A DNA stretch of 64,000 nucleotides, taken from positions 145,887 to 209,886 of the forward strand of contig NZ_FNCH01000011.1 in the NCBI RefSeq assembly GCF_900100705.1. The letters are read 5' to 3'. The position numbers were made by a program, and so were the translations under genes. This document shows, piece after piece, positions 17,374-26,525 of this stretch; position 1 is the first letter of the stretch; each line of letters opens with the position of its first letter. The notes under the pieces were generated by a model. That model was given only the letters and a program-made list of their open reading frames with translations. It did no database searches and was not told the origin of the DNA. Source of the DNA: Pedobacter terrae. Lineage in GTDB: Bacteria; Bacteroidota; Bacteroidia; Sphingobacteriales; Sphingobacteriaceae.

Positions 17374-17601
17374 ATGTATGTGCCTGAAATTCAATACCCC
17401 AAAAACGATAATGAAATTGAAAAGCCTGGCTGGATAACCGAGTGAACTAAGAAAGGTAATGGTACAATCTCTGGAGATCCAAATAGCGCACATCATTCAA
17501 TTAAAGAAATACCAGGAAATCCTAATCGTATCCATCCAGCCCAGCACAAACCTTATGTTATTTTTAGGAAAGACGGGGTAAGCTCCAATGCATTGGGTTA
17601 G
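17374..17601 (+). pseudogene. small gene interrupted by an in-frame TGA
   Basis: Starting 8 bp after the receptor stop, ATG 17374 opens 23 codons (Met-Tyr-Val-Pro-Glu-Ile-Gln-Tyr-Pro-Lys), then TGA at 17443-17445, and the same frame continues for 51 codons (Gly-Asp-Pro-Asn-Ser-Ala-His-His-Ser, His-Lys-Pro-Tyr-Val-Ile-Phe-Arg-Lys-Asp-Gly) to TAG 17599. The protein-like composition on both sides suggests one gene of about 75 codons broken by one nonsense change. I recognise no family. Confidence 0.45.
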
Positions 17602-17709
17602 ACCTGTACAAAGTAAACCTGCAGTTTTAAAAACTGGTCTTAGCGCTAAAGCCTCAATAGCAGTTCAGTTCGGGTTTACGGTTTTAAAATTTTTGCAGTA
17701 GCAAAGGCA

Positions 17710-17973
17710 TCATTCCGTATCAATATTGTAAACCTGTGTAACGTCTTGATTTGTGACAGCCTGCCCGAGAATATTCTGCTGTTGCTGGGCGTTCACAGCA
17801 TTTTGAAACATAATACCCGTAGAATGTGCTGCAGTTTGATAAACATTTCCCAATGCGACTGGCGGTGCTTCCGCTACAACTTTTACATTGGACTGCGTAA
17901 CAGCGTCTGTAACTTGTTCATTGATGGATGCTGATCGGGTCTCTGCTGCTGATTGGTTTTCTTCTGGATCCAT
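17710..17973 (-). CDS. RebB family R-body protein
   Basis: An 87-residue protein matching the RebB/R-body subunit family: Val-Thr-Asp-Ala-Val-Thr-Gln-Ser-Asn-Val-Lys-Val, then Ala-Leu-Gly-Asn-Val-Tyr-Gln-Thr-Ala-Ala-His-Ser-Thr-Gly, and Ala-Val-Asn-Ala-Gln-Gln-Gln-Gln-Asn. In Caedibacter, R-body proteins polymerise into extendable ribbons and are encoded in multigene reb operons. Here the gene stands alone with no second reb gene or sigma/anti-sigma gene nearby, so a full R-body would need other loci. Confidence 0.85.
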   Translation of the reverse strand: MDPEENQSAAETRSASINEQVTDAVTQSNVKVVAEAPPVALGNVYQTAAHSTGIMFQNAVNAQQQQNILGQAVTNQDVTQVYNIDTE

Positions 17974-18364
17974 GATGTTGTTTTAGTTTTGATATAAAGT
18001 TAACAAATAGCAGGATAAAAAGCTGCTTTTTAAAATTCAATCCCGTTTTCGTTTTCTGGTTATTTCGAAATGTACGTGGGTGGAGATATGCTGATCAGGG
18101 AGCGGCTTATTAAAACATTCGGCAAAGCCTGACCAGTCTGTAAATATAGCAATGATGTCTTAAAACGTTTCAATTTAAGAGAGAGGTCCGTGCCCTTCAA
18201 CCACCTTGTCGGGTGGTTGAAGGATTTTCCTTTAATTTAAGCTTGCGCCATTTTCGTTCATATCTCGTTAACAGGAATTTACAGCTGATTGTAGCATCGT
18301 TAATCCACTCATTTAATCTGAAATACCTGGTCAGATAAATCATTTTAAAACCATAAACCTACCC
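17974..18364. other. intergenic region with a perfect hairpin
   Basis: No gene is seen. CCTTCAACCACC (18194-18205) and GGTGGTTGAAGG (18212-18223) form a 12-bp perfect stem, terminator-like but with only a short T-rich tail. From about 18260 the sequence parallels the upstream flank of the lipoprotein at 26526 and forms the left part of a duplication. Confidence 0.45.
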
Positions 18365-18672
18365 CTGAAAAACATCTATTCTAATTCCGCTACCTTAATT
18401 ATTTTATTTATTGTTTCCATACTGATCATTGCAGGGGGTGCAAAAAAGATCAAACCTGGTAAATGAAGTAAAAAAGTATTTTCAGGTTGACCATACGACA
18501 GCTAATGCTTACGATGGTGGTTTCGCTTTAACTTACAGCCAGATGGCTATGCAGAAATTCTTTCATTTGGCTACATCCGCTATCGGGAGGCCCATATCAT
18601 ATCCGGAAGCTCAATGGCCAAAACATCAAAATACTTAAAGTTAAATTTTATTTATTACGCTCTAATAATTAA
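18365..18672 (+). pseudogene. decayed duplicate of the lipoprotein gene at 26526-26882
   Basis: About 270 bp closely match the intact gene, as does the flank upstream. The start codon is CTG (18365) where the intact copy has ATG, a base is lost in the Gly-Gly-Cys lipobox region, further indels follow, and the 3' end differs (Leu-Asn-Gly-Gln-Asn-Ile-Lys). It cannot make the full protein. Confidence 0.8.
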
Positions 18673-19841
18673 CGATAATAGTAAATACCGTTAACCATCG
18701 CAACGCCGCAGGTAGTTTCAAAAGCATTACGTATGCTTTCTGGCGTGCGGGTTCCCCATATATTCCACATAAGTCCCTGGCTATTGCGAATAGACCATGC
18801 CTGTGCTGCATTGGCATCAAGCCAAGGCCCGTAATTACTTGCTGTACCGGTATTTTTTACAAAAAGGCAGGCCCAGCGTGCAAAAATACTTTTCATGCCC
18901 TGTGTATCAGCAATGCCATTCTCATCTTTTAAAATTCCTCCTGGCGAGTTACAAAGGCTATTGCGTGCATAATCCATCGCTTTGGTACCCATTAACAGGT
19001 AGTTTATGGCAGGAAAATCAGCACGTAATAAATCACATGCGCCAATAAAAGTTCCCTGCGTATAAGAAAGTGCACCCTCGGTAATGGTACCGGCCTTGTT
19101 AATTGCCCCTTTAACTTCACCGCTTGATGAATCGTAAAGTCTGTTCACCATCCAATCCATAATAAGCTTAGCCTTGTTTTTATAACTTACATCACCTGTT
19201 GCCTGGTATAACAGCATCGCACATATAACTGCCGGCGCGTTTACACAGGTATTTTTAGTTTGATTATCGGTAGTCCACCATAAGCCACCACCTAACGATT
19301 GCGTATCCCAGGCGCGGTTCCACATCATGTTAAAATTATTTTTTGCCATATCCAACATGCCGCCATCATTGGTTATTTTAAAAGCCCTTACACACATTAG
19401 TGCTCCCCAAACAATATCATCATTAAATTTATTGTTAGACCACAGTAAACCATAACCATCCCTTACCCCATTGTATAAATAAGAAATCTTGTTTTTTAAA
19501 TCGGTGCCGGGATTTATATTATAGGCATCTATCAGCATTTCAATCGCTTCCTGCTGGGTCCAGAAATCCATTCTACCGGTGTGGTTATCATCTTTCCAGT
19601 AATATGCCTTATAGGAAGGACCATATGTGCCGTATTGATTATAAAAATGATTGTTATAAACCTGCATGGCCAATAAGGCCTCACTTTTAGTAGGTATTGA
19701 AAGGGCTGCCACCGTATTGGATTTTGCATTCGAGGCACTTTTTTCAGGTGATAAAAGTGCGATATCTGATTGGTCTTTTTTACAGGCAGTAAACAAACAG
19801 CCTAAAGCAAAGATGGTTGCTAAAAGTATTTTTTGTTGCAT
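18669..19841 (-). CDS. glycoside hydrolase family 76 lipoprotein (alpha-1,6-mannanase type)
   Basis: A 390-residue protein with SPII leader (lipidated Cys20) and an (alpha/alpha)6-barrel GH76 pattern. The catalytic Asp-Asp pair is seen as Asn-Asp141-Asp142-Ile-Val-Trp-Gly. Other family marks are Trp-Thr-Gln-Gln-Glu-Ala-Ile-Glu-Met and Leu-Gly-Gly-Gly-Leu-Trp-Trp-Thr. GH76 enzymes cleave alpha-1,6-mannan, for example of fungal cell walls. The frame extends to 19871, but ATG 19841 directly precedes the leader. No SusCD pair is adjacent, so this is a stand-alone enzyme. Confidence 0.88.
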   Translation of the reverse strand: MQQKILLATIFALGCLFTACKKDQSDIALLSPEKSASNAKSNTVAALSIPTKSEALLAMQVYNNHFYNQYGTYGPSYKAYYWKDDNHTGRMDFWTQQEAIEMLIDAYNINPGTDLKNKISYLYNGVRDGYGLLWSNNKFNDDIVWGALMCVRAFKITNDGGMLDMAKNNFNMMWNRAWDTQSLGGGLWWTTDNQTKNTCVNAPAVICAMLLYQATGDVSYKNKAKLIMDWMVNRLYDSSSGEVKGAINKAGTITEGALSYTQGTFIGACDLLRADFPAINYLLMGTKAMDYARNSLCNSPGGILKDENGIADTQGMKSIFARWACLFVKNTGTASNYGPWLDANAAQAWSIRNSQGLMWNIWGTRTPESIRNAFETTCGVAMVNGIYYYR

Positions 19842-20225
19842 AATTTCAGTCCATAGGAAGGTAACCCCCATGGCTTAATGGTAATTTTCTTGTTCATAGT
19901 TAAAACTGATTTTTATAGATAGGATGTTTTGGTTAGCGGTGTAACGATAAAATTTTCGGTTAGTTGAATATACACACTTGTAATGAATAACATACAATAA
20001 TGGTTCGCGCAACGAATATTTTACAAAAGCGCACTTAGGAATGACGATGAAACATCGAATTGCTGGTTTCGGTGGAATAAACTATAAACTTATCAATAAA
20101 AAAATAGAACAGCTTGTAAGCCCTAACTATAATATGGCTCGGGAAACGATAGTTTCAATAGTAGGTTGAGCCGGGTAAACGCTTACAAAGTACGCTGATC
20201 GATACGCGGAGTTTCGCCCACAATG

Positions 20226-20303
20226 CCGTAGCTACCCATCATGATATAAACCGCATAACCGTTCAAGGCCTGCGCACGTACGTAACTTTCGAACGATTCT
20301 CTT
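20226..20303 (-). pseudogene. 78-bp fragment of a NUC endonuclease gene
   Basis: This stretch is about 85% identical to 5246-5322 inside the endonuclease gene, the part coding for Glu-Ser-Tyr-X-Arg-Ala-Gln-Ala-Leu-Asn-Gly-Tyr and Met-Gly-Ser-Tyr-Gly. Sequence on both sides is unrelated to the gene. It is a remnant of a lost paralogue or a small duplication. Nothing else is recognised between 19842 and 20392. Confidence 0.7.
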
Positions 20304-20392
20304 AACGGTGTCTAATCAAACAGATGCAAGCCCAAATTCAAAACCAATCCACGGATAACAATGTTATATAGCTAAACTTAAAAATTACGATT

Positions 20393-20551
20393 ATGGCAAG
20401 AGGAACAAAAGTGGAGCGCAATTCGGTTTCCAACCAGGAGCACGAGATCAAATACGAAGCGAATAAACTGGATGTAAAACCAGGCAAAATAAAAGATGCC
20501 AAGGAAAGCACCGGTAATCAGCGAAAAGCAATTGAAAAAAAGGTGAAATAA
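20393..20551 (+). CDS. 52-aa DUF3606-like protein
   Basis: A basic 52-residue protein (Met-Ala-Arg-Gly-Thr-Lys-Val-Glu-Arg-Asn; later Glu-His-Glu-Ile-Lys-Tyr-Glu-Ala-Asn-Lys-Leu-Asp-Val). The Glu-Val/Ile-Lys-Tyr pattern followed by a short amphipathic helix resembles DUF3606, a family of small proteins of unknown role. A strong terminator follows the stop by 7 bp, which supports a real short gene. Confidence 0.65.
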   Translation: MARGTKVERNSVSNQEHEIKYEANKLDVKPGKIKDAKESTGNQRKAIEKKVK

Positions 20552-20558
20552 AACTGCG

Positions 20559-20580
20559 AGCCCCACATGGGGCTTTTTTT
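20559..20580 (+). terminator. rho-independent terminator before ligD
   Basis: AGCCCC-ACAT-GGGGCT followed by six T. It ends the DUF3606-like transcript. The open frame of the ligase gene starts inside this hairpin at 20567, so it also shows that the true ligase start is downstream, at ATG 20588. Confidence 0.85.
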
Positions 20581-20587
20581 AGCGCTG

Positions 20588-23470
20588 ATGAAAATCGCAT
20601 CCTACAACATCAATGGCGTAAACGGCCGATTGGAAAATCTGCTGCGCTGGTTAAAAGAGGCGGCACCAGATGTGGTATGCTTACAGGAACTCAAATGTGA
20701 AGATAAAAGTTTTCCTGTGTCTAAGATTAACCAGGCCGGCTACCATGCGGTATGGCAGGGAGAAAAAAGCTGGAATGGAGTAGCAATACTCTCTAAAAAC
20801 GAAATCAGGGAACTGCGCAGGGATCTTCCCGGTAAGGATGATGAATTTACCCATAGCCGTTACCTGGAGGTTTTTACCTTCGGTATAGTTATCGGGTGTA
20901 TCTATCTTCCCAACGGCAATCCTTATCCGGGTCCAAAATTCGAATATAAAAAGCGATGGTTTTCGAGGCTTCTCGAACATTCGAAAACTTTGCGGGTTAC
21001 CGGGCTGCCGGTTATCCTGGCTGGCGACTATAACGTGATGCCAACGGAACTTGATACCTATAAGCCCGAAAAATACAGGGACAATGCCCTTTTCCAAAGG
21101 GAAATCAGAGAAGATTTTGCTACGCTGGTAGATCAGGGTTGGACAGATGCCATCCGCACGTTGTATCCTGAAAAACGCATTTATACTTTTTGGGATTACC
21201 TCAGAAAAGCCTATGAACGTGATGCAGGCCTGCGCCTTGACCATTTTTTATTAACCGCAGATTTGGCTGAAAAACTTTCTGGCGCCCGGGTAGACAAAGA
21301 GGTAAGGGGCTGGAAAGGTTCAAGCGACCATGCCCCCGTTTGGATTGAGCTTTCGGAAAAACCGGTACGAAAAAATACAGCCCCAACCAAAAAGAGCGGG
21401 GTTAAAAAAATGCCAGCCTTAACCAATGGGCTCCATGAGCTATTAAAGCAGGCCGATAAAACCCAAATGCCCACCGGCATTAAACCCATGAAGGCAACAC
21501 TGGTAAACGAGCCCTTTAACCAGCCTGGCTGGATCTATGAGGTGAAATGGGACGGTTACCGCGCCATCGCCTATGGTGAGCAATCAGGTACCAGGCTTTT
21601 TTCGCGTAACAACCTGGAATTTTCCCAGTTTACCACCATCACGGCTGCGCTAGGAGAGTTAAAGTTAAATGCCATTTTGGATGGCGAAATTGTTGCGCTA
21701 AAAGATGATGGCAGCGCAGATTTTGGTGCCCTGCAGAACTGGAAGAATACCCAACGTGCTGAACTGATCTACTATGTTTTCGATATCCTCTGGTTTGAGG
21801 GCTATTCACTATTATCGCTAACCTTGAACCAAAGAAGGAAAATTCTCGAAGCAGTTATGCCCACGGAACATCCCAACATCAAGATCAGCCAAACCTATCA
21901 TACCAGTGGACTGGATTTTTTTGAGGCTGCAAAAAAAATGAAACTCGAAGGCATTATTGCCAAACGTGCCGACAGCTTTTATTCTTCCGATAGCCGTTCA
22001 ATGGAATGGTTGAAAATAAAGGTCAAACGCAGGCAGGAAGTGGTTATTGGCGGCTATACCAAAAACGAAGGAACGGAGAAATATTTCAGTGCACTTACCC
22101 TCGGTGTCTACGGCCCTAAGGGTACACTGCATTATATCGGGAAAGTAGGCACTGGCTTTAACCAGCAATCGCAAAAGGAGCTGATGTCGGTATTCGAAAA
22201 TCTCACTACCACCATATGCCCATTCGAAACAGAACCCGATGTGGATGAGCCCTCGCAGTTCAGGCCCAGGCGTATGGGCGCAAAGCCAACCTGGTTAAAG
22301 CCAGAACTGATAGGTGAAATAGAATTTGCAGAACTCACTTCAGATGGGAAACTGCGCCAGGCTTCCTTTAAAGGGCTGCGCACAGATAAAAGCCTAAAGG
22401 AAGTAATATTTGAACATGAAAAAGATACCGGATCCATTACCCGGGAGGTAGCGCTGGAACACGAGCTTGCAAAACAGCCCGGTAAACCATCTGCTAAATC
22501 TACCCAACCCCCAAGAAGAAAAACCTTAAAGGACAAGGCACTACTACTTACCGGCAGCTCAGAAACCGAGGAGAAGAAAGTGGATGGACATATTTTAAAG
22601 TTTACCCATCTCTCCAAACTCTACTGGCCTGAGGAGAAGGTATCCAAGCGAGACATGTTTAACTATTATGACCAGGTTGCCCCGCTAATGCTGCCCTACC
22701 TGTTGGATAGGCCCCTGTCGCTGAACCGCTTTCTGGGAGGCATACACGCAGCAAGCTTTTATCAGAAAAATGTGAAGGAAACCGCACCCTCCTGGGCACA
22801 TACCATGCCCCATACCAATGAAAAGGGCGAAGAAAAAAGCTATCTGTTGGGTAAAGATAGGGCTACCCTTTTATGGATGGCAAGCCTTGGCTGTATCGAA
22901 ATGAACCCCTGGTTCAGCCGCGCGGCCGAACCAGACTACCCTGATTATTGTGTTATCGATCTGGATCCTGATAAGAATACTTTTGAACAGGTAATTAAAG
23001 CCGCACAAGTAACAAAATCTATTTTAGACAGCATTGGCGTTCCCGGCTTTCCAAAAACATCAGGTTCTACCGGTATGCACATCTATATCCCGCTTGGGGC
23101 TAACTATACCTACGAGCAGTCACAGCTTTTCGCCAACATTATTGTACGCCAGGTAAACCGCGAGCTTCCTAAATTTACCACACTCGAACGCACTATATCC
23201 AAACGTGGAGGGAAGATGTACCTTGATTTTCTGCAGAACAGACCTGGCGCTACTATAGCCGGAGTGTATTCCCTGCGTCCAAAGCCTGGTGCTACGGTAT
23301 CCATGCCATTATCGTGGGATGAGGTGAAGCCAGGGCTTAAGATGAGGGACTTTACCATCTTTAACGCAGTTGACAGGCTAAAAGAAACCGGCGACCTGTT
23401 TTCTGGCGTACTGGGCAAGGGGATAGATATGGCACAGGTGCTCGCTACCGCGCAACATCTTTTTAGCTGA
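20588..23470 (+). CDS. ligD: exonuclease III - DNA ligase D - polymerase fusion
   Basis: A 960-residue repair protein. Residues 1-258 are an ExoIII/AP-endonuclease domain (Asn7, Glu34, Asp147 and Asn149 in Gly-Asp-Tyr-Asn, Asp247-His248 at the end). Residues about 290-600 are an ATP-dependent ligase (nucleotidyl Lys320 in Val-Lys-Trp-Asp-Gly-Tyr-Arg, then an OB fold). Residues about 665-955 are the LigD archaeo-eukaryotic-primase-like polymerase (metal site Asp791-Leu-Asp793-Pro-Asp). Usual LigD proteins carry a 3'-phosphoesterase domain instead; here an ExoIII domain takes that role. The expected NHEJ partner Ku is not in this window. Confidence 0.93.
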   Translation: MKIASYNINGVNGRLENLLRWLKEAAPDVVCLQELKCEDKSFPVSKINQAGYHAVWQGEKSWNGVAILSKNEIRELRRDLPGKDDEFTHSRYLEVFTFGIVIGCIYLPNGNPYPGPKFEYKKRWFSRLLEHSKTLRVTGLPVILAGDYNVMPTELDTYKPEKYRDNALFQREIREDFATLVDQGWTDAIRTLYPEKRIYTFWDYLRKAYERDAGLRLDHFLLTADLAEKLSGARVDKEVRGWKGSSDHAPVWIELSEKPVRKNTAPTKKSGVKKMPALTNGLHELLKQADKTQMPTGIKPMKATLVNEPFNQPGWIYEVKWDGYRAIAYGEQSGTRLFSRNNLEFSQFTTITAALGELKLNAILDGEIVALKDDGSADFGALQNWKNTQRAELIYYVFDILWFEGYSLLSLTLNQRRKILEAVMPTEHPNIKISQTYHTSGLDFFEAAKKMKLEGIIAKRADSFYSSDSRSMEWLKIKVKRRQEVVIGGYTKNEGTEKYFSALTLGVYGPKGTLHYIGKVGTGFNQQSQKELMSVFENLTTTICPFETEPDVDEPSQFRPRRMGAKPTWLKPELIGEIEFAELTSDGKLRQASFKGLRTDKSLKEVIFEHEKDTGSITREVALEHELAKQPGKPSAKSTQPPRRKTLKDKALLLTGSSETEEKKVDGHILKFTHLSKLYWPEEKVSKRDMFNYYDQVAPLMLPYLLDRPLSLNRFLGGIHAASFYQKNVKETAPSWAHTMPHTNEKGEEKSYLLGKDRATLLWMASLGCIEMNPWFSRAAEPDYPDYCVIDLDPDKNTFEQVIKAAQVTKSILDSIGVPGFPKTSGSTGMHIYIPLGANYTYEQSQLFANIIVRQVNRELPKFTTLERTISKRGGKMYLDFLQNRPGATIAGVYSLRPKPGATVSMPLSWDEVKPGLKMRDFTIFNAVDRLKETGDLFSGVLGKGIDMAQVLATAQHLFS

Positions 23471-23517
23471 TCTGTGTAAGGCCATGCCCGGCAGTTAAAA
23501 CTTAATTTCCACAAACA

Positions 23518-24141
23518 ATGTTAATCAAGAAAAAACTGATGCGAAATTTAATGGAAAAACAGATCAGCACTGGCGCCAAAGCGCTGGTCCTTGGCACAAT
23601 TGCAGGCTTTGCGCTGGCCACCTTCTACTTTTTGCGCAAACGCAACGGCGCACAAGGCCCGGCAGGTAACCCACAGCATCCCGGTATAAAAGATTTAAAT
23701 ATGGAAAGATATGTATTTGACATTGCTGCCGGTGAACGCAGCGTTACAACTATAGTGGAACAGACAGGTGATTGCTACAGCGTTCAGCTCGATGGCAAGT
23801 ATATAGGAACCATGTGGCAGGATGAGGAGAAGGACAAGCAATGGCAGACCGGAGACCAGGAACTTGAGCCTTACCTATCCGAAATTGCGCTGCATTTATC
23901 TGAAGCATTTTCGAGAAAAGGTTTTGCCAGTTTACTCATGGGCACTTACCCGGAAATAGTATCTACCGTTTGGAAGACTACTGAAACGCTCGAAGTTAAC
24001 GTTAAAACAGATACTGATATGGAAGTTTTTACCACTTTTTTGAAGGACGAGATATTAAACCTGGTCACCTTTGAAGAACATCTCGATCTTATGGTGAAAA
24101 AAGAAAACGATCCTTACTTTGTTATCGTTGGCATAAACTAA
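23518..24141 (+). CDS. membrane-anchored protein of unknown function
   Basis: 207 residues with one hydrophobic segment (about 19-39, Ala-Leu-Val-Leu-Gly-Thr-Ile-Ala-Gly-Phe) followed by Lys-Arg and a soluble domain (Tyr-Val-Phe-Asp-Ile-Ala-Ala-Gly-Glu, Asp-Gly-Lys-Tyr-Ile-Gly-Thr-Met-Trp). In-frame starts at 23518, 23539 and 23551 cannot be told apart. It follows ligD by 47 bp on the same strand and may be cotranscribed. No known family is recognised. Confidence 0.65.
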   Translation: MLIKKKLMRNLMEKQISTGAKALVLGTIAGFALATFYFLRKRNGAQGPAGNPQHPGIKDLNMERYVFDIAAGERSVTTIVEQTGDCYSVQLDGKYIGTMWQDEEKDKQWQTGDQELEPYLSEIALHLSEAFSRKGFASLLMGTYPEIVSTVWKTTETLEVNVKTDTDMEVFTTFLKDEILNLVTFEEHLDLMVKKENDPYFVIVGIN

Positions 24142-24556
24142 GCTATTTAAAGTTCTTCCCGCCATGGAATATGGTTTTGTAGATTTCAAACTTTTCAAAA
24201 ACCACCAGATTGGAATACCCCGTTTCATTCCCGTTCATGCCAGCCTGCATAGGATTTGCAGATAGAAAGGCTTAGGAACAGTAATAATATTTCAAGCGCC
24301 TTTTTGTTATGTTAACAGTAAGTTGTTTAATAAAAAAGCTACAATGAGGATTGCCATTATAACTAACTTGTTAACGGTAATCAATTATTCACAACTTTGA
24401 ACCATACTGTTTAAACGAATATTGATTAGGAACCCACAACATAAGCTGGTATTTTCGGATAAGTATAAAGCTATACAGAAAGATAAAAATGCTGTAAAGA
24501 TTTTGCTGATATTAAAATTGCAGATGATAGCTTTGTGGGAAATAAGGCTGTGAGAT
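24142..24556. other. intergenic region with traces of a decayed frame
   Basis: From about 24415 two plus-strand frames, joined by a shift, read Asn-Pro-Gln-His-Lys-Leu-Val-Phe-Ser-Asp-Lys-Tyr-Lys and Ile-Lys-Ile-Ala-Asp-Asp-Ser-Phe-Val-Gly-Asn-Lys-Ala and end at the start of the next gene. They may be a gene remnant; no family is recognised. Confidence 0.35.
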
Positions 24557-24970
24557 ATGAAATTTAGAAAAACCATTTATTTTTGTGTTATTGCGTATGT
24601 ACTCTGTTTTCTGCAATGTTACCTTAGTATGCACACCTATGCAAAAGAGCTATCTGCAATGTGCCTAAATTGTATTTTTTATAGGGAAATATTGATAACC
24701 AGTTTATTAATTATATATATATATCCTGTAGTGTGGTTGCTCAACATGTTTAAGTTGAGTATTAAAATAAGATATGTCATTAGTTCGATATCCTTTTTTA
24801 TACTATCTTATTTGGTCAATATCAGTATCTTCGACTCCAGGGTAGCTTCATGGAGCTCATATTCACACAAAGATGTTTTAATCAGCGTTTTTTTTCTTGC
24901 TTATCCTTATTTATCAGTTTCTGTACTATCGTTTTGGTTAGCCACCAAAAAGTTAAACTTACTCCAGTAA
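24557..24970 (+). CDS. small integral membrane protein, unknown function
   Basis: 137 residues with about four hydrophobic helices (near 6-24, 45-66, 72-92 and 108-130) and short charged loops. It has no soluble domain and no conserved motif I can name. Low GC and isolated position make its origin unclear. Confidence 0.55.
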   Translation: MKFRKTIYFCVIAYVLCFLQCYLSMHTYAKELSAMCLNCIFYREILITSLLIIYIYPVVWLLNMFKLSIKIRYVISSISFFILSYLVNISIFDSRVASWSSYSHKDVLISVFFLAYPYLSVSVLSFWLATKKLNLLQ

Positions 24971-25379
24971 TCTGCCAAATAGCCCTGCTTCATTATTTTT
25001 AAACGAATTCTGACTTTCGAGAAAGGTTTTCTAAACGGAGTGATAACAAAATCACTGCTTTTATTGAGGACACAATTAAATTTTTCTCATGCAAAGATTA
25101 ATGTTTCAACTGATAAGTTAACGGCTGAATTTTATATGTACTTTTTTGAACCCCCGAACTAAAATTATATAAGCGTTATTCCAAACAAAAGATATACCCG
25201 AAAGGTTATAAGGTGACTAAAAGCCAAGATATAATGCCATCCAATCTCCCGGGCATCCATAAACATGCCGCTACCTACAATATCCTTTTATTTCCAGGTG
25301 ATATGAACAGTATTGTAGCAACCCACTTACCAGGGCAGAAGGCTTGCTCACTGCTTATAACAAACTCAATTTTTAACAA
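24971..25379. other. intergenic, nothing recognised
   Basis: 409 bp with stops in all frames at short intervals and no hairpin or family signature that I can support. Confidence 0.4.
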
Positions 25380-25973
25380 ATGAAACATTTTACTTTTTGC
25401 CTGGCCTGTTTGCTGGCAGTAGCTGGATTTGTGGCCAACGCACAGGCCCCCAAAGAAGAGATCAAAGTCCCGGCTTCGCTGAAGCAGTTCATTCCCCATG
25501 GTTATAAGGTGCTTGACCTTACCAAAGGCAACCTGAACAGGGACAGTTATCCGGATGCAGTAATGGTACTCTACAAGGTTGGTGAAGAGAAAACCTCCGA
25601 TGTAGCCGATCATCCCGAAAAACGCCCTTTGCTGCTTCTTGCCGGTCAGAAAGACAACTCGTACAGGCTTGTGGCACGGAGTGACAATGCCGTTTACTGC
25701 GTGGATTGCGGTGGCCAGATGGGCGATCCCTTTACCGGTATTACCATTAAGGACGGATATTTCTCTGTTGAACACTACGGTGGAAGTGGCTGGCGCTGGA
25801 CCCGTATTATCACTTTTAAATATGTGCCGGCAGAAAATAACTGGTTCCTGTATAAGGATGGGGGTGAAAGTTTTCATGCCACAGATCCCGAGCACGTAGA
25901 GACTAAGGTTAAAACAGCTAAAAACTTTGGAAAGGTACCTTTTAAAAAGTTCGACATTTATAAGGATCAATAA
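25380..25973 (+). CDS. secreted protein of unknown function
   Basis: 197 residues with a clear signal peptide (cut after Ala-Asn-Ala-Gln). The mature part contains an Asp-X-Asn-X-Asp-like segment (Lys-Gly-Asn-Leu-Asn-Arg-Asp-Ser-Tyr-Pro-Asp-Ala-Val-Met-Val-Leu), which recalls calcium-binding FG-GAP/VCBS-type loops, a Cys-Val-Asp-Cys-Gly-Gly pair and a Gly-Gly-Ser-Gly-Trp-Arg-Trp motif. Similar single-domain periplasmic proteins are common in Sphingobacteriaceae. Enzymatic activity is not indicated. Confidence 0.75.
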   Translation: MKHFTFCLACLLAVAGFVANAQAPKEEIKVPASLKQFIPHGYKVLDLTKGNLNRDSYPDAVMVLYKVGEEKTSDVADHPEKRPLLLLAGQKDNSYRLVARSDNAVYCVDCGGQMGDPFTGITIKDGYFSVEHYGGSGWRWTRIITFKYVPAENNWFLYKDGGESFHATDPEHVETKVKTAKNFGKVPFKKFDIYKDQ

Positions 25974-26039
25974 ACCTGAACTTAACAGAGTAAGAAATCT
26001 CCAATATAAATTTCGTTTATGGTGTTCGATAAAAGAAAG

Positions 26040-26060
26040 CCGGCAGGTTGCCGGTTTTGT
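26040..26060 (+). terminator. terminator of the secreted-protein gene
   Basis: CCGGCA-GGT-TGCCGG followed by TTTTGT, 66 bp past the stop at 25973. The rest of the space up to 26525 holds only a doubtful 36-codon frame (26111-26221) and, from about 26440, the flank shared with the duplicate at 18.3 kb. Confidence 0.7.
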
Positions 26061-26525
26061 CATTTTGGCCCTGGGGTAACAATGTGGCCAGGGTTTAGCA
26101 TATTTTTGTAATGAAGGTGATGAGGTATGGACTATGGAATAAACCTGATATAATTGCCTTTGTAATTAAGGAGTTGATTAAGCTTAATTTTATCATTGCA
26201 GAGGATGTTTCGGACAATTAGGAATTAGATAAAGAATCAAAATGAATAGTTTTGTGCGGGGCCTTCGGTCGGAAATTAACCAGAGAAATAAAAATGGTTT
26301 TGACTTTTAATGGCTTTATTCTTTAAAGAAATAGAATTTTAAGAATGTCGTGGCTATGCATTTTCCTTAAATTCCAGCTTACGCGATGTGCCGTCACCAC
26401 AAAATAGCGCACGTAACAATCAATTATTAACAACAATTTGCTGCTCACTGTAGCATTTGCGCTAATCCACCCGTTTAATCTGAAATACCTGGCCAGATAA
26501 ATCATTTAAAACCATCAACCTACGC

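Noticed and set aside
20681..21244. 187-codon minus-strand frame inside ligD
   Set aside because: It is antisense to the ExoIII domain, whose catalytic residues are all intact on the plus strand.
22132..22617. 161-codon minus-strand frame inside ligD
   Set aside because: Ser-rich antisense product in a GC-richer gene; the plus strand codes the ligase OB fold and linker.
25275..26063. 262-codon minus-strand open frame
   Set aside because: It lies antisense to the secreted-protein gene at 25380-25973, which has a signal peptide, sensible composition and its own terminator. The minus-strand product has no family features.
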